Shown here piece after piece: positions 15,392-24,500 of a DNA stretch of 64,000 nucleotides (position 1 is the first letter of the stretch; each line of letters opens with the position of its first letter). The notes beneath the pieces are model-generated. The model did not search any database, was not told where the DNA came from, and worked only from the letters and a program-made list of their open reading frames with translations. Origin of the DNA: Massilia yuzhufengensis (GTDB taxonomy: Bacteria > Pseudomonadota > Gammaproteobacteria > Burkholderiales > Burkholderiaceae_D). The stretch spans positions 1 to 64,000 of the forward strand of contig NZ_FOLD01000027.1 in NCBI RefSeq assembly GCF_900112225.1, written 5' to 3'. The position numbers and the translations under genes are program-made.

Positions 15392-16858
15392 TTACGAAGC
15401 CTTGTTCAGGCGGCTGTGGCGCATGCTGTACAGGAAGTAGGTTGCCACGGCCGCCGCCATCCAGATGAAGAAGACGCGGAAGGTGGTCGCCGACAAATCC
15501 TTCATGATGTACAGGCAGGCGAAGATCGACAGGCCCGGGATCAGGTAGGGGCCGAAGGGCACGCGGAAGGCGCCCGGCTCGCCGCGGCCCTGCTTTGCGC
15601 GGATCACGGGCACCGCCACCGACACCACGATGAAGGCGGTCAGCGTTCCCATGCTCACCATGTCCCACAAGAAGGTCGCGTCGACCAGGCCGGCCACCGC
15701 GGCCACCACGGCGCACACGATCAGGGTATTGTTGGTGGGCGCCAGGGTGCGCTTGTTCACCTTCTGGAACACCTTCGGGATCAGGCCATCGCGGCTGATC
15801 GCATACAGGATGCGGGTCTGGCCGTAGATCGTCACCAGGGTCACCGAGAACACCGAGACCACGGCGCCCGCGGACAGCACCAGCGCCGGCCAGGCCTGGC
15901 CGGTCACGTTCTGCAGGATCACCGACAGGCCGGCTTCCTGGCCCGCGAACATGTGCGAAGGCTGGGCGCCCATCGCAGCCAGCGCCACCAGCAGGTAGAA
16001 CACGGTCACGATCGCCAGCGCCGACAGGATCCCGATCGGCACGTTGCGGCGCGGGTTGTTCACTTCTTCGCCGGCGGTGGCGATGGTGTCCAGGCCAATA
16101 AAGGAGAAGAACACGGTGCCGGCGGCGGCGGTCACGCCGGCCATGCCGACGTAGCCGCTCTCGCGGTCGGGGTTGAAGAAGGGCGTGAAGTTGGCGGTGT
16201 CGAAACCGGTAAAGGCGATCACGCAGAAGAAGATCAGGATCGCCAGCTTGACCAGTACCATGACGGCGTTGGTGGTGGCCGATTCCTTGGTGCCGCGCAC
16301 CAGCAGGATGCAGCACATGGCGATCAGGAGCACCGGCGGCAGGTTGAAGTTACCGGGCGTGAAATGGACGTTGTGGTGGTCCGATACGAACATCGGCGAG
16401 CGCAGGTGGGCCGGGATCTCCCAGCCGAAGGCGTTCTGCAGGAAGTTATTCAGGTAGTCCGACCAGCCGATCGCCACCGCGCTTCCCGCCAGGCCGTATT
16501 CGAGCAGCAGGCAGGCCGCCACGATGAAGGCGGCGAACTCGCCGACGGTCGCGTAAGCGAAGGAATACGAGGACCCAGCGGCCGGCACCCGGCCCGCCAG
16601 TTCGGCGTAGCACAGCGCGGTCAGGCCGGCGGTGACGGCGGCCAGCAGGAAGGACAGGATCACGGCCGGGCCGGCCTTTGGCACCGCCTCGACCATCGTG
16701 AAGAAGATGCCGGTGCCGATGGTGGCGCCGACGCCGATCATGGTCAGCGGGAACAGGCCGAGCGACCGTTGCAGCCCGCCGCCGGCGCTGTCCCCATCCT
16801 CGTGAGGATGCTCAGCTGTTTTCGTGCGGATCAGCTTTTGGCCCAGGGTCAGATTCAC
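15392..16858 (-). CDS. APC-superfamily amino acid permease
   Basis: This is a 488-residue inner membrane transporter with about 12-13 hydrophobic helices. The first helix has the APC signature GVGATIGTGIFF (about 41-52) and TM6 carries the FFSFIGLDTIATAGEE pattern typical of cationic amino acid transporters (CAT/YfnA group). It probably imports amino acids by proton coupling, with a basic or branched substrate likely but not determinable. It is followed by the CAT-like acetyltransferase with a 1-nt gap. Upstream is a 227-nt AT-rich gap shared with the divergent flavohaemoglobin gene. Confidence 0.9.
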   Translation of the reverse strand: MNLTLGQKLIRTKTAEHPHEDGDSAGGGLQRSLGLFPLTMIGVGATIGTGIFFTMVEAVPKAGPAVILSFLLAAVTAGLTALCYAELAGRVPAAGSSYSFAYATVGEFAAFIVAACLLLEYGLAGSAVAIGWSDYLNNFLQNAFGWEIPAHLRSPMFVSDHHNVHFTPGNFNLPPVLLIAMCCILLVRGTKESATTNAVMVLVKLAILIFFCVIAFTGFDTANFTPFFNPDRESGYVGMAGVTAAAGTVFFSFIGLDTIATAGEEVNNPRRNVPIGILSALAIVTVFYLLVALAAMGAQPSHMFAGQEAGLSVILQNVTGQAWPALVLSAGAVVSVFSVTLVTIYGQTRILYAISRDGLIPKVFQKVNKRTLAPTNNTLIVCAVVAAVAGLVDATFLWDMVSMGTLTAFIVVSVAVPVIRAKQGRGEPGAFRVPFGPYLIPGLSIFACLYIMKDLSATTFRVFFIWMAAAVATYFLYSMRHSRLNKAS

Positions 16859-16963
16859 GGCATGTCCTTTGGTTAGGCGACTTCAGCGGCGGCATGGGGC
16901 CGCCAGCAATCAAAAGGAGCGATTATAGGGTAGTTGTGTTTTCTCAAACAAAATAGTTTTCTT

Positions 16964-16996
16964 AAAGATGCATTCTTTGAGCATGTTTGATAGAAT
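16964..16996 (+). promoter_or_regulatory. NsrR-like operator and -10 box of the flavohaemoglobin gene
   Basis: An imperfect dyad, AAAGATGC (16964-16971) and GCATGTTT (16981-16988), includes AAGATGCATTC. This is close to the NsrR half-site as I recall it (AAGATGCATTT). It abuts an extended -10 (TGA-TAGAAT, 16988-16996). A repressor bound here would block the promoter, which fits NO-inducible control by the [Fe-S] repressor NsrR. NsrR itself is not in the window. Confidence 0.55.
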
Positions 16997-17085
16997 GGGC
17001 GCGTCCGCACGGATTTCCCCATCCCGTCTGGACCATTTTTTTGGCCCTAAACATTCATACTCAATACATCAATCAGGAAACCACC

Positions 17086-18273
17086 ATGATCTCGAGCGCT
17101 TCCCGTCCCTACATCGATGCCTCCGTTCCCGTCCTGCGCGAACACGGCGTTGCCATCACGACCACCTTCTACGCCAGCATGTTCGCCGCCCATCCGGAGC
17201 TGACCAAGCTGTTCAACATGGGCAACCAGGCCAATGGCGCGCAGCAGCAGTCGCTGGCGTCGGCCGTGTTCGCGTACGCCGCCAACATCGGCAATGCCGG
17301 CGCGCTCGGGCCCGTGGTGAGCCGCATCGTGCACAAGCACGCCTCGGTGGGCATCCGCGCCGACCACTACCCGATCGTCGGCCACCACCTGCTGGGAGCG
17401 ATCAAGACGGTGCTGGGCGAAGCCGCTACCGAACCGCTGCTGGCCGCATGGGAAGAAGCCTATACCTCGCTGGCGCGCCTGCTGATCGAAGCGGAAGAAA
17501 AGATGTACGCGCAAGCCGGCGTGGCGCCGGGCCAGACCCGCCCGATGCGGGTGACGGAAGTGGCGCGCGAGAGCGACAACGTGATCTCGATCCGCATGGC
17601 GCCACTGGACGGCGGCGTTGTGCCGCCGTTCCAGGCCGGCCAGTATGTCAGCGTGGCGGTGGACTTCAAGGACGGCCGGCGCCAGCTGCGCCAGTACAGC
17701 TTGTCGGACGCGCCGGGCAAGGACATGCTGCGGATCTCGGTCAAGCGCGAGGAAGGCGGCGCCCACCCGGCCGGCGAAGTCTCGACCTGGCTGCACAACA
17801 ACGTGAGCGTGGGCGACATCTTGCACCTGACCCACCCGTTCGGCGACTTCCTCCCCGATACCGAATCGAACGAGCCGGTGGTGCTGCTGTCGGCCGGCGT
17901 GGGCATCACCCCGATGATCGCGGCGCTGAACCGCATCGCGATGGTGAACCCGGAGCGCCGCGTGATCTTCGCGCACGCCGCCCGCAACGCAGCCCACCAC
18001 GCGCACCAGGTCGATGTCGCCGCCGCAAGAGCGCGCATGCCGCACCTGCACGTGGTGAGCTTCCATGAAGAAGGCGACGCGGCCGGCGCCCTGCCCGGCA
18101 AGATGGACCTGGCGCGCCTGCCGTCGTGGCCACGCACCGAAACCGATGTCTATATGTGCGGCCCGCTGCCGTTCATGCAGGCGCAATGGAGCGCCCTGCT
18201 GGCAGCCGGCGCGCCGGCGGGCCGCCTGCACCGCGAGGTGTTTGGCCCTGACCTGCTGGATAACCTGCTGTAA
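17086..18273 (+). CDS. hmp: Flavohaemoglobin (nitric oxide dioxygenase)
   Basis: Hmp converts NO and O2 to nitrate using NAD(P)H, protecting the cytoplasm from nitrosative stress. The 395-residue product has an N-terminal globin domain (1-140) with the proximal histidine in SRIVHKHASVGI. A ferredoxin-reductase-like FAD domain (about 150-255) has RQYSLSDAP, and the NAD domain has SAGVGITPM and MCGPLPFM. Length matches E. coli Hmp. The ATG at 17086 is where family members begin; the more upstream ATG at 16987 lies in the promoter. It diverges from the amino acid permease and faces the convergent lipoprotein gene. Confidence 0.95.
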   Translation: MISSASRPYIDASVPVLREHGVAITTTFYASMFAAHPELTKLFNMGNQANGAQQQSLASAVFAYAANIGNAGALGPVVSRIVHKHASVGIRADHYPIVGHHLLGAIKTVLGEAATEPLLAAWEEAYTSLARLLIEAEEKMYAQAGVAPGQTRPMRVTEVARESDNVISIRMAPLDGGVVPPFQAGQYVSVAVDFKDGRRQLRQYSLSDAPGKDMLRISVKREEGGAHPAGEVSTWLHNNVSVGDILHLTHPFGDFLPDTESNEPVVLLSAGVGITPMIAALNRIAMVNPERRVIFAHAARNAAHHAHQVDVAAARARMPHLHVVSFHEEGDAAGALPGKMDLARLPSWPRTETDVYMCGPLPFMQAQWSALLAAGAPAGRLHREVFGPDLLDNLL

Positions 18274-18290
18274 GCCGATCGCGACAGGCG

Positions 18291-19151
18291 TCAATCCAGC
18301 AGGTGCACGCCCTTGCCGGTGATGTTGCGCTGGCCCGGCTGCCCGTACACCCGGATCCCGCCCGAGCCGCCGCCGTGGGCAACCAGGGATTGCCTGACGG
18401 TGGCGCGGATGCCGCCCGACCCATTCGTGGCCAGGTCGGCATCCTGGGTCGACAGGCTGGCCAGGTCCACGCTGCCGGAACCGGCCACGCGGGCGTTCAG
18501 CGAGCGCACCACGCCGCCCGCCTGCAGCACGCCCGAGCCATCCACGCTGACGCGCGCATAGTCGCCGCGAATCTCTCCCACGTTCATGCGGCCCGAGCCC
18601 GACAGGCTGAGGTCCGCGCTGGCGCTGCGCAGCGCACCCGCATCGAGGATGCCCGAGCCGCTCACCCTGGCGTTCAGGCTGTCGACCTTCCCGGCCAGCC
18701 GCACCTGCCCCGAACCGCTCTTGCGCACGTCCAGCGGCGCGCCATCGAGGTTGCTGACCGTGACCTGGCCCGAGCCCGAGGCCCGCACGTCGCTCAGGCG
18801 CGGCGTGGTGTAGACGATGCGCACCGGCGCCTTGCTGCGCAGCTGGCGCTCGCTGGCGATGTACAGCGTGTCGCCGCGTTGCTCGGTGCGGATGAAGGGC
18901 AGCAGGTTGCCGTCGGCTTCCACCAGCAGCGAGGGCGCGGGGCCGACCCGCACCTCGACCTGCATCGCGCCGCTCACTTCCAGCCGGCCGAGCGTTCCCA
19001 CCTGGCGCTGGTCGCGCGCCGGAATGCCGTCGCCGTCCACGGCGCTGTCGCTGAACACTGTGCGCATGCGCACGTCGTCATCGTTGGGCGAGACGATGAT
19101 GGCGCAGCCGCTCAGGGCGGCAATGGCGGCGAGGGCGATGAGGGTACGCAT
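18291..19151 (-). CDS. Head-GIN (DUF2807) domain lipoprotein
   Basis: This 286-residue predicted lipoprotein has a signal peptide with lipobox LSGC ending near residue 17. A beta-helical head-GIN/DUF2807 domain made of about ten SGSG-containing turns follows (for example ASGSGQVTVSNL, RKSGSGQVRLAG). The family is a secreted adhesin-like or autotransporter-like fold of unknown function. AAGGA precedes the ATG by 8 nt. The larger open frame upstream overlaps the oxidoreductase gene and is not real. The stop lies 17 nt from the converging hmp stop. Confidence 0.85.
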   Translation of the reverse strand: MRTLIALAAIAALSGCAIIVSPNDDDVRMRTVFSDSAVDGDGIPARDQRQVGTLGRLEVSGAMQVEVRVGPAPSLLVEADGNLLPFIRTEQRGDTLYIASERQLRSKAPVRIVYTTPRLSDVRASGSGQVTVSNLDGAPLDVRKSGSGQVRLAGKVDSLNARVSGSGILDAGALRSASADLSLSGSGRMNVGEIRGDYARVSVDGSGVLQAGGVVRSLNARVAGSGSVDLASLSTQDADLATNGSGGIRATVRQSLVAHGGGSGGIRVYGQPGQRNITGKGVHLLD

Positions 19152-19275
19152 GGCAGGTGTCCTTGATGGGGGTTGTTGACTTGGCATGACTCTAGCAAGC
19201 CCCCTCCCCTGCCGCCCGGCGCCTGCGACAGGATGCAAGAATCGCATGCTGAGCTGCGGCCGTGGGCCGCGAACG

Positions 19276-20394
19276 TCAGCGCTGGCCCAGGCGGGTGCTG
19301 CCGAACAGCGCCTTGTGCTCGCGCGGCTGCGAGCGCCAGTACTGGGGCGGCGCGAACACCTGGTCGCCCAGGGTCGCCGCCGCATGCCACGGCCAGCGCG
19401 GGTCGTAGAGCATGGCGCGCGCCAGGCCAATGACGTCGGCCTGGCCCTGCTGCAGGATGTCTTCGGCCTGCTGCGCTTCCGTGATCAAGCCCACCCCGAT
19501 GGTGGCCAGGCCCGTTTCCGCCTTGATGCGCTGCGCGAACTCGACCTGGTAGCCCGGCCCCAGGGGAATCTCTTGCCGCGGCGAGACGCCGCCGGTGGAG
19601 ACATGCATGAAGTCGCAGCCACGCGCTTTCAGCTCCTGGGCGAAGCGCACGCTCTGCTCGATCTCCCAGCCGCCCTCCACCCAGTCGGTCGCCGAAATGC
19701 GCATGCCCACCGCCATCTCCCGTGGCACCGCGGCGCGCACCGCGTCGAAGACTTCCAGCGGGAAGCGCATGCGGTTCTCCAGCGCGCCGCCGTAGGCATC
19801 GCTGCGGCGGTTCGACAGCGGCGACAGGAACTGGTGCAGCAGGTAGCCGTGGGCGCCGTGCAGCTCGATGCCGTCCAGTCCCAGCGCGTGGGCGCGCCGG
19901 GCTGCGGCCACGAAGCCATCTTTTACGCGCGCCAGGCCCGCGTCGTCCAGCGCCAGCGGCACGGTTTCGCCGTCGGCATGCGGTACCGCGGACGGGGCGA
20001 CCGTTTGCCAGCCCCGCGGCTGGCCTGGGGGAATATTGGCGCCCCCTTCCCACGGCACCTCGCTCGAGGCCTTGCGGCCCGCGTGGGCCAGCTGGATCGC
20101 GATCTTGATGGGGGAATGGCGGCGGATGGCCCGGATGAGCGGGGCCAGCGCGTCCGTGTGCGCGTCGGACCAGAGGCCCAGGTCGTCGGGAGAAATGCGG
20201 CCTTCAGGCGTGACGGCGGTCGCTTCGAGGATCAGCAGGCCGGCGCCGGACAGGGCCAGGCCGCCGAGGTGGATCATGTGCCAGTCGGTGGGCAGGCCAT
20301 CGACGGCTGAATACTGGCACATCGGCGCGATGGCGATGCGGTTGGGGAGTTGCAGGGGGCCCAGGGTGACTGGGGAGAAAAGCATGCTGCTCAT
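19276..20394 (-). CDS. NADH:flavin oxidoreductase, Old Yellow Enzyme family (YqjM/XenA type)
   Basis: This is a 372-residue FMN enzyme reducing activated C=C bonds of enones, nitro-compounds or similar electrophiles with NAD(P)H. YqjM-class hallmarks are visible: Cys26 and Tyr28 in MCQYSA, and HGAHGYLLHQFLSPLSNRR for substrate and FMN contacts. Two loops with basic residues bind FMN, and the C-terminus has an arginine-rich tail. The class is thermostable-like/XenA rather than classical OYE. It is likely monocistronic, and the physiological substrate is unknown. Confidence 0.9.
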   Translation of the reverse strand: MSSMLFSPVTLGPLQLPNRIAIAPMCQYSAVDGLPTDWHMIHLGGLALSGAGLLILEATAVTPEGRISPDDLGLWSDAHTDALAPLIRAIRRHSPIKIAIQLAHAGRKASSEVPWEGGANIPPGQPRGWQTVAPSAVPHADGETVPLALDDAGLARVKDGFVAAARRAHALGLDGIELHGAHGYLLHQFLSPLSNRRSDAYGGALENRMRFPLEVFDAVRAAVPREMAVGMRISATDWVEGGWEIEQSVRFAQELKARGCDFMHVSTGGVSPRQEIPLGPGYQVEFAQRIKAETGLATIGVGLITEAQQAEDILQQGQADVIGLARAMLYDPRWPWHAAATLGDQVFAPPQYWRSQPREHKALFGSTRLGQR

Positions 20395-20470
20395 GAGGCC
20401 TCCGCGTCTTTTCGGGAAAGGCTTCAGTCTAGTGCAGTGGTGGTTTTGGTGCTGGCGACGTCGGTGGGGA

Positions 20471-20555
20471 ACTTGGATTCCCGCCTGCGCGGGAATGACG
20501 TGCTGATATTGTTGGCCCCAAGACCGTCGCTCCCGCGCAGGCGGGAGCCTAATTT
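20471..20555. repeat. REPIN-like inverted pair of REP palindromes
   Basis: The first element (hairpin 20477-20496, ending in ATGACG) and the second, inverse element (arms 20529-20536 and 20541-20548, preceded by CCGTC and followed by CCTAATT) are separated by about 25 nt. The pair sits just 3' of astE. Confidence 0.8.
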
Positions 20556-20562
20556 CGTGTGA

Positions 20563-21564
20563 TCACGCGACCCGCGTCACCATCAACCCCGCACGCAAAC
20601 CAACCCGCACATCCGGATTCGGAAACACCACCAGCTCCTCCTCATGCTCCACGGTATACACCGTATCGCCGTCGGTCGCGATGACATCGCCCTTCTTCAT
20701 CGGCGTGAAGTTCCAGGTCTCGCGCCCCACCGACATGGTGAAGGCATCCGACAGCTTGATCACCTGGCGCGCCGTGGCAAACACGTGCGGCGCCGCCCTG
20801 GCGGCAAGCCCGGGCTGCCCGCGCAGCAGCCGGTCCAGCGCCTCCGACGCATCGGCAAATTGCGACAAATCGTTCTGCCCCAGCGTGCCGACCCTTCCCA
20901 GCTCCACCGTGGTACCGGCAGCGCCATGGTGCTCGCTTGAATAGTAACTATAGGTGCCCACCGACTTCGGGTTCATGATCACCGCCCCGATCGCCGCCTG
21001 CCCCAGCCAGTCGATCAGCGCCTTGCGCGCTTGGTCAGCAATCAGCTCCGGCACGATCGCGAACATCGGGTAGTGCGAAGGGCGGATTGCCGTATGCAGG
21101 TCCAGGTGCCAGCGCTGCGGCCCTGCCCCGGCAAAGAAATCCACCGTCGCGGCAATCAGGCGGTCGGCGCGCGCCGCTTCGAAGGTGCCGGCCAGCGAAC
21201 CACGCTCGGCGCGGAACATGCGGTTCAGGTCCGCATCGATGAAACGCTTGCCCTGGGCGATCGCGTCGATGTTCCCGACGCACAGCATCAGGTCCACCGC
21301 CAGTGCTTGCGGGGTGCGCGACAGGGCTTCGATGACCAGGGCGACCATTTCGATCGGCCCGGTCTCGTCGCCATGTACGCCCACCGACACCAGCACGCTG
21401 GCGCGCGCCGGGTCGGCAAGCGCCGCCTTCACCGTGATGACGCCGCTCGCCGGCAGGCCGACGGCGAAGCCAGCCTCCGTGAAGCGCTGCGCGACCTGGC
21501 TGAAGTCTCCTCCAGCCAGCGCGCGCACCGCTTCCGGCAGCGCAGGGTTATCGGCTGCGCTCAT
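20563..21564 (-). CDS. astE: Succinylglutamate desuccinylase
   Basis: AstE performs the last AST step, hydrolysing N-succinylglutamate to succinate and glutamate. The 333-residue zinc hydrolase has its metal ligands in GVHGDETGPIE and HLDLHTA, and the catalytic glutamate in TVELGRVG. Length matches the family. The ATG at 21564 lies 4 nt after the stop of the upstream glutamate dehydrogenase, so the two are co-translated. The longer frame upstream overlaps that gene. It is the last gene of the arginine catabolic operon and is followed by a REP pair. Confidence 0.93.
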   Translation of the reverse strand: MSAADNPALPEAVRALAGGDFSQVAQRFTEAGFAVGLPASGVITVKAALADPARASVLVSVGVHGDETGPIEMVALVIEALSRTPQALAVDLMLCVGNIDAIAQGKRFIDADLNRMFRAERGSLAGTFEAARADRLIAATVDFFAGAGPQRWHLDLHTAIRPSHYPMFAIVPELIADQARKALIDWLGQAAIGAVIMNPKSVGTYSYYSSEHHGAAGTTVELGRVGTLGQNDLSQFADASEALDRLLRGQPGLAARAAPHVFATARQVIKLSDAFTMSVGRETWNFTPMKKGDVIATDGDTVYTVEHEEELVVFPNPDVRVGLRAGLMVTRVA

Positions 21565-21568
21565 CGCC

Positions 21569-24500
21569 TCAGGCAGCCAGGCGGTCTGGGCTCGAGCCTT
21601 CCGACAGGGCCCACACATCCAGCATGGCCTGCTCGAGCTCCACTGGCTGTGCGAAGCCGGTGAGGCCGCGCGCCTCGGTGACTTCCTTCACGGCTGCCAG
21701 CGGGTCGCCGCCCTTGCCGACACGCTCGATCACCTGCAGCAGCAGGCGCTGCTGGGTGCGGCGCAGTGCCTGCATCGCGTAGTTGCGCAGCTGTTCCTGC
21801 GACTTGCTCTGGGCCGGCAGTTTCAGGCCGCGCTCGAGCGTGTCGATGCCGGCCTGCTGGCGCAGGGCCATGCCGACCTGCAGGAACTGGGCCAGGCTCA
21901 TGCCGTTTGGACGCTGCACCGACACGGCCGCGAACAGGAAGGTGGCCAGCGACTCGATGGTCTCGACCGCCTTCCAGGCGCCGGTGAACGGTGCCGGCAG
22001 GCCGCTGTGGCCGTCGGCTTCCGAACGGGCCGGGCTCAGGCTGCGCAGCTGGTCGGCCTGGCCGAACAGCGTGGACAGCTCGGCCATGCCGTCGGTACCG
22101 GCTGGCAGCGACAGCACGCCTTCGATCACGGCGCGCAGCAGCGCACGGGTGCGCGCATCGACCGCCATCGAGACGTCACGCGGCACCTTCAGCGCGTCGG
22201 CGTCGAGCGCGTCGAACACCGGCGCCAGGTGCAGCGCCGACCAGGCGCGGGCCCAGGCCTTGACCACTTCGGTCTCGTCGACACGGTGCTCGGCCGCCAG
22301 GTCGCGCAGCATCAGCGGACCGCAGCGGTTGACCGCTTCGTTGGCCAGCACGGTCGCCAGGATGGTGTTGGCCAGCGGATGGTCCAGCGGGTCGCGCGTG
22401 GCCACCAGCTGGGCCGGGAAGTAGGGGCGCAGCAGCGAGTCGGCCCACGATTCGCCCGTGAGGTCGAGCACCGACAGCGTGCGCTTGAAGCGGTTCTTGA
22501 CGTTGGCGATGACCACCGCCAGTTCCGGCGCCGTCAAGCCCATGCCCAGTGCCTTGCGGCGGGTCAGCTCGGTGTCGCTCGGCAGCTGTTCCAGTTCGCG
22601 CGAGACCGAACCGTCCGACTCCAGGTTCGTGATCAGGGCCGCATAGCCCTCCACGATGGATGCGGTGGCCTGGGCTTGTGCTTCGCGGGTCAGGAGGTGG
22701 GTCTGCTGCGTGTTGTCGCGCAGGACCAGGTCTTCCACCGCGCCGGTCATCTCGTTGAGCACGCGGTTGCGGTCTTCTTCCGACAGCTTGCCAGCGTTGA
22801 CTTCGGTGTCGAGCCAGATCTTGATGTTCACTTCATGGTCGGAGCAGTCCACGCCGGCCGAGTTGTCGATCGCATCGGTGAAGATGCGGCCGCCAGCCAG
22901 TGCAAACTCGATACGGCCGGCCTGGGTAGCGCCCAGGTTGCCGCCTTCGGCCACCACCTTGCAGCGCAGTTCGTTGCCGTTGACGCGGATGCGGTCGTTG
23001 GCGCGGTCCTTCACCTGGGCGTGGGTCTCGGTCGAGGCCTTGATATAGGTTCCAATGCCGCCGTTGTAGAACAGGTCGACCGGCGCGAGCAGGATGCGGT
23101 GCATCAGTTCTTCAGGCGCCAGCGCGGTTTCCTTGATGTCGAGCGCCGCCCGGATTTCCGGCGACAGCTCGATCGAGCGCGCGCTGCGCGGGAACACGCC
23201 GCCGCCCTGCGAGATCAGGCCCTTGTCGTAGTCTTCCCACGACGAGCGTGGCAGCACGAACATGCGCTGGCGTTCCTTGAACGAGGTTTCGACGTCCGGC
23301 GCCGGGTCGAGGAAGATGTGGCGGTGGTCGAACGCGGCCAGCACCTTCAGCTGGCGCGACAGCAGCACGCCGTTGCCGAACACGTCGCCCGACATGTCGC
23401 CCACGCCGACCATGGTCACCGGGGTGGTGCCCATGTCGTGGCCCAGTTCGTAGAAGTGGCGCTTGACCGCTTCGAACGCGCCCTTTGCGGTGATGCCCAT
23501 CTTCTTGTGGTCGTAGCCGTTCGAGCCGCCCGAGGCAAACGCGTCGCCCAGCCAGAAGCCGCGCTTGACGGCGATGCTGTTGGCGATGTCGGAGAAGGTC
23601 GCGGTGCCCTTGTCGGCAGCCACCACCAGGTACGGGTCGTCCTGGTCGTAGCGCACGGTGTTCTCCGGCGGGACGATGGCGCCGCGCACGCGGTTGTCGG
23701 TCACTTCCAGCAGGCTGGCAATGAACAGGCGGTACACCGATTCACCCTCGGCCGCGATCACTTCACGCGCGGCGCCGGTCGGCATCTGCTTGCACACGAA
23801 GCCGCCCTTGGAGCCGGCCGGCACGATGACGGCGTTCTTCACCATCTGGGCCTTGACCAGGCCGAGCACTTCGGTACGGTAGTCTTCCATGCGGTCCGAC
23901 CAGCGCAGGCCGCCGCGGGCGACCGGGCCGCCACGCAGGTGCACGCCCTCGAAGCGGCGCGAGAACACATAGATCTCGCGGTAAGGACGCGGTTCCGGGG
24001 CCAGCGCCAGGTTGCTGGTGTCGACCTTGAAAATCATCTTTTCGCCGTCGTTCTGGAAATAATTGGTGCGCACCGTGGCCAGGGCCAGGTCCACCAGCGC
24101 GGCCATGATTTCTTCGGTGTCGGCGTGGTTCAGGGTCGACACGCCGGCCTTGAGCGCGGCCAGCTTGGCGGTGCCGGCGGCGTGCTCGGACTCGCCCAGT
24201 GCCGGGTCGAAGCGCAGCACGAAGGCAGTGACGAATTCCTTGACCAGCGCAGGCTGGGTGCGCAGGGTCTCGGCCATGTAGCGCACCGAGAACTTGGAGC
24301 CGAGCTGGCGCCAGTAGCTGATGTAGGCGCGCACCAGCTGCACTTCGCGCATCGACAGGCCGCCTTCGATGGTCAGGCCGTTCATGCGGCCGTCTTCGGC
24401 GTCGTTGTTGAACAGCGCCGTGAACAGTTCTTCGGCCACTTCGATGATGCCCGGCTTGACCAGCTTGTCGCCGCTCTCGTCGTCCACCGCCAGTGCGGTG

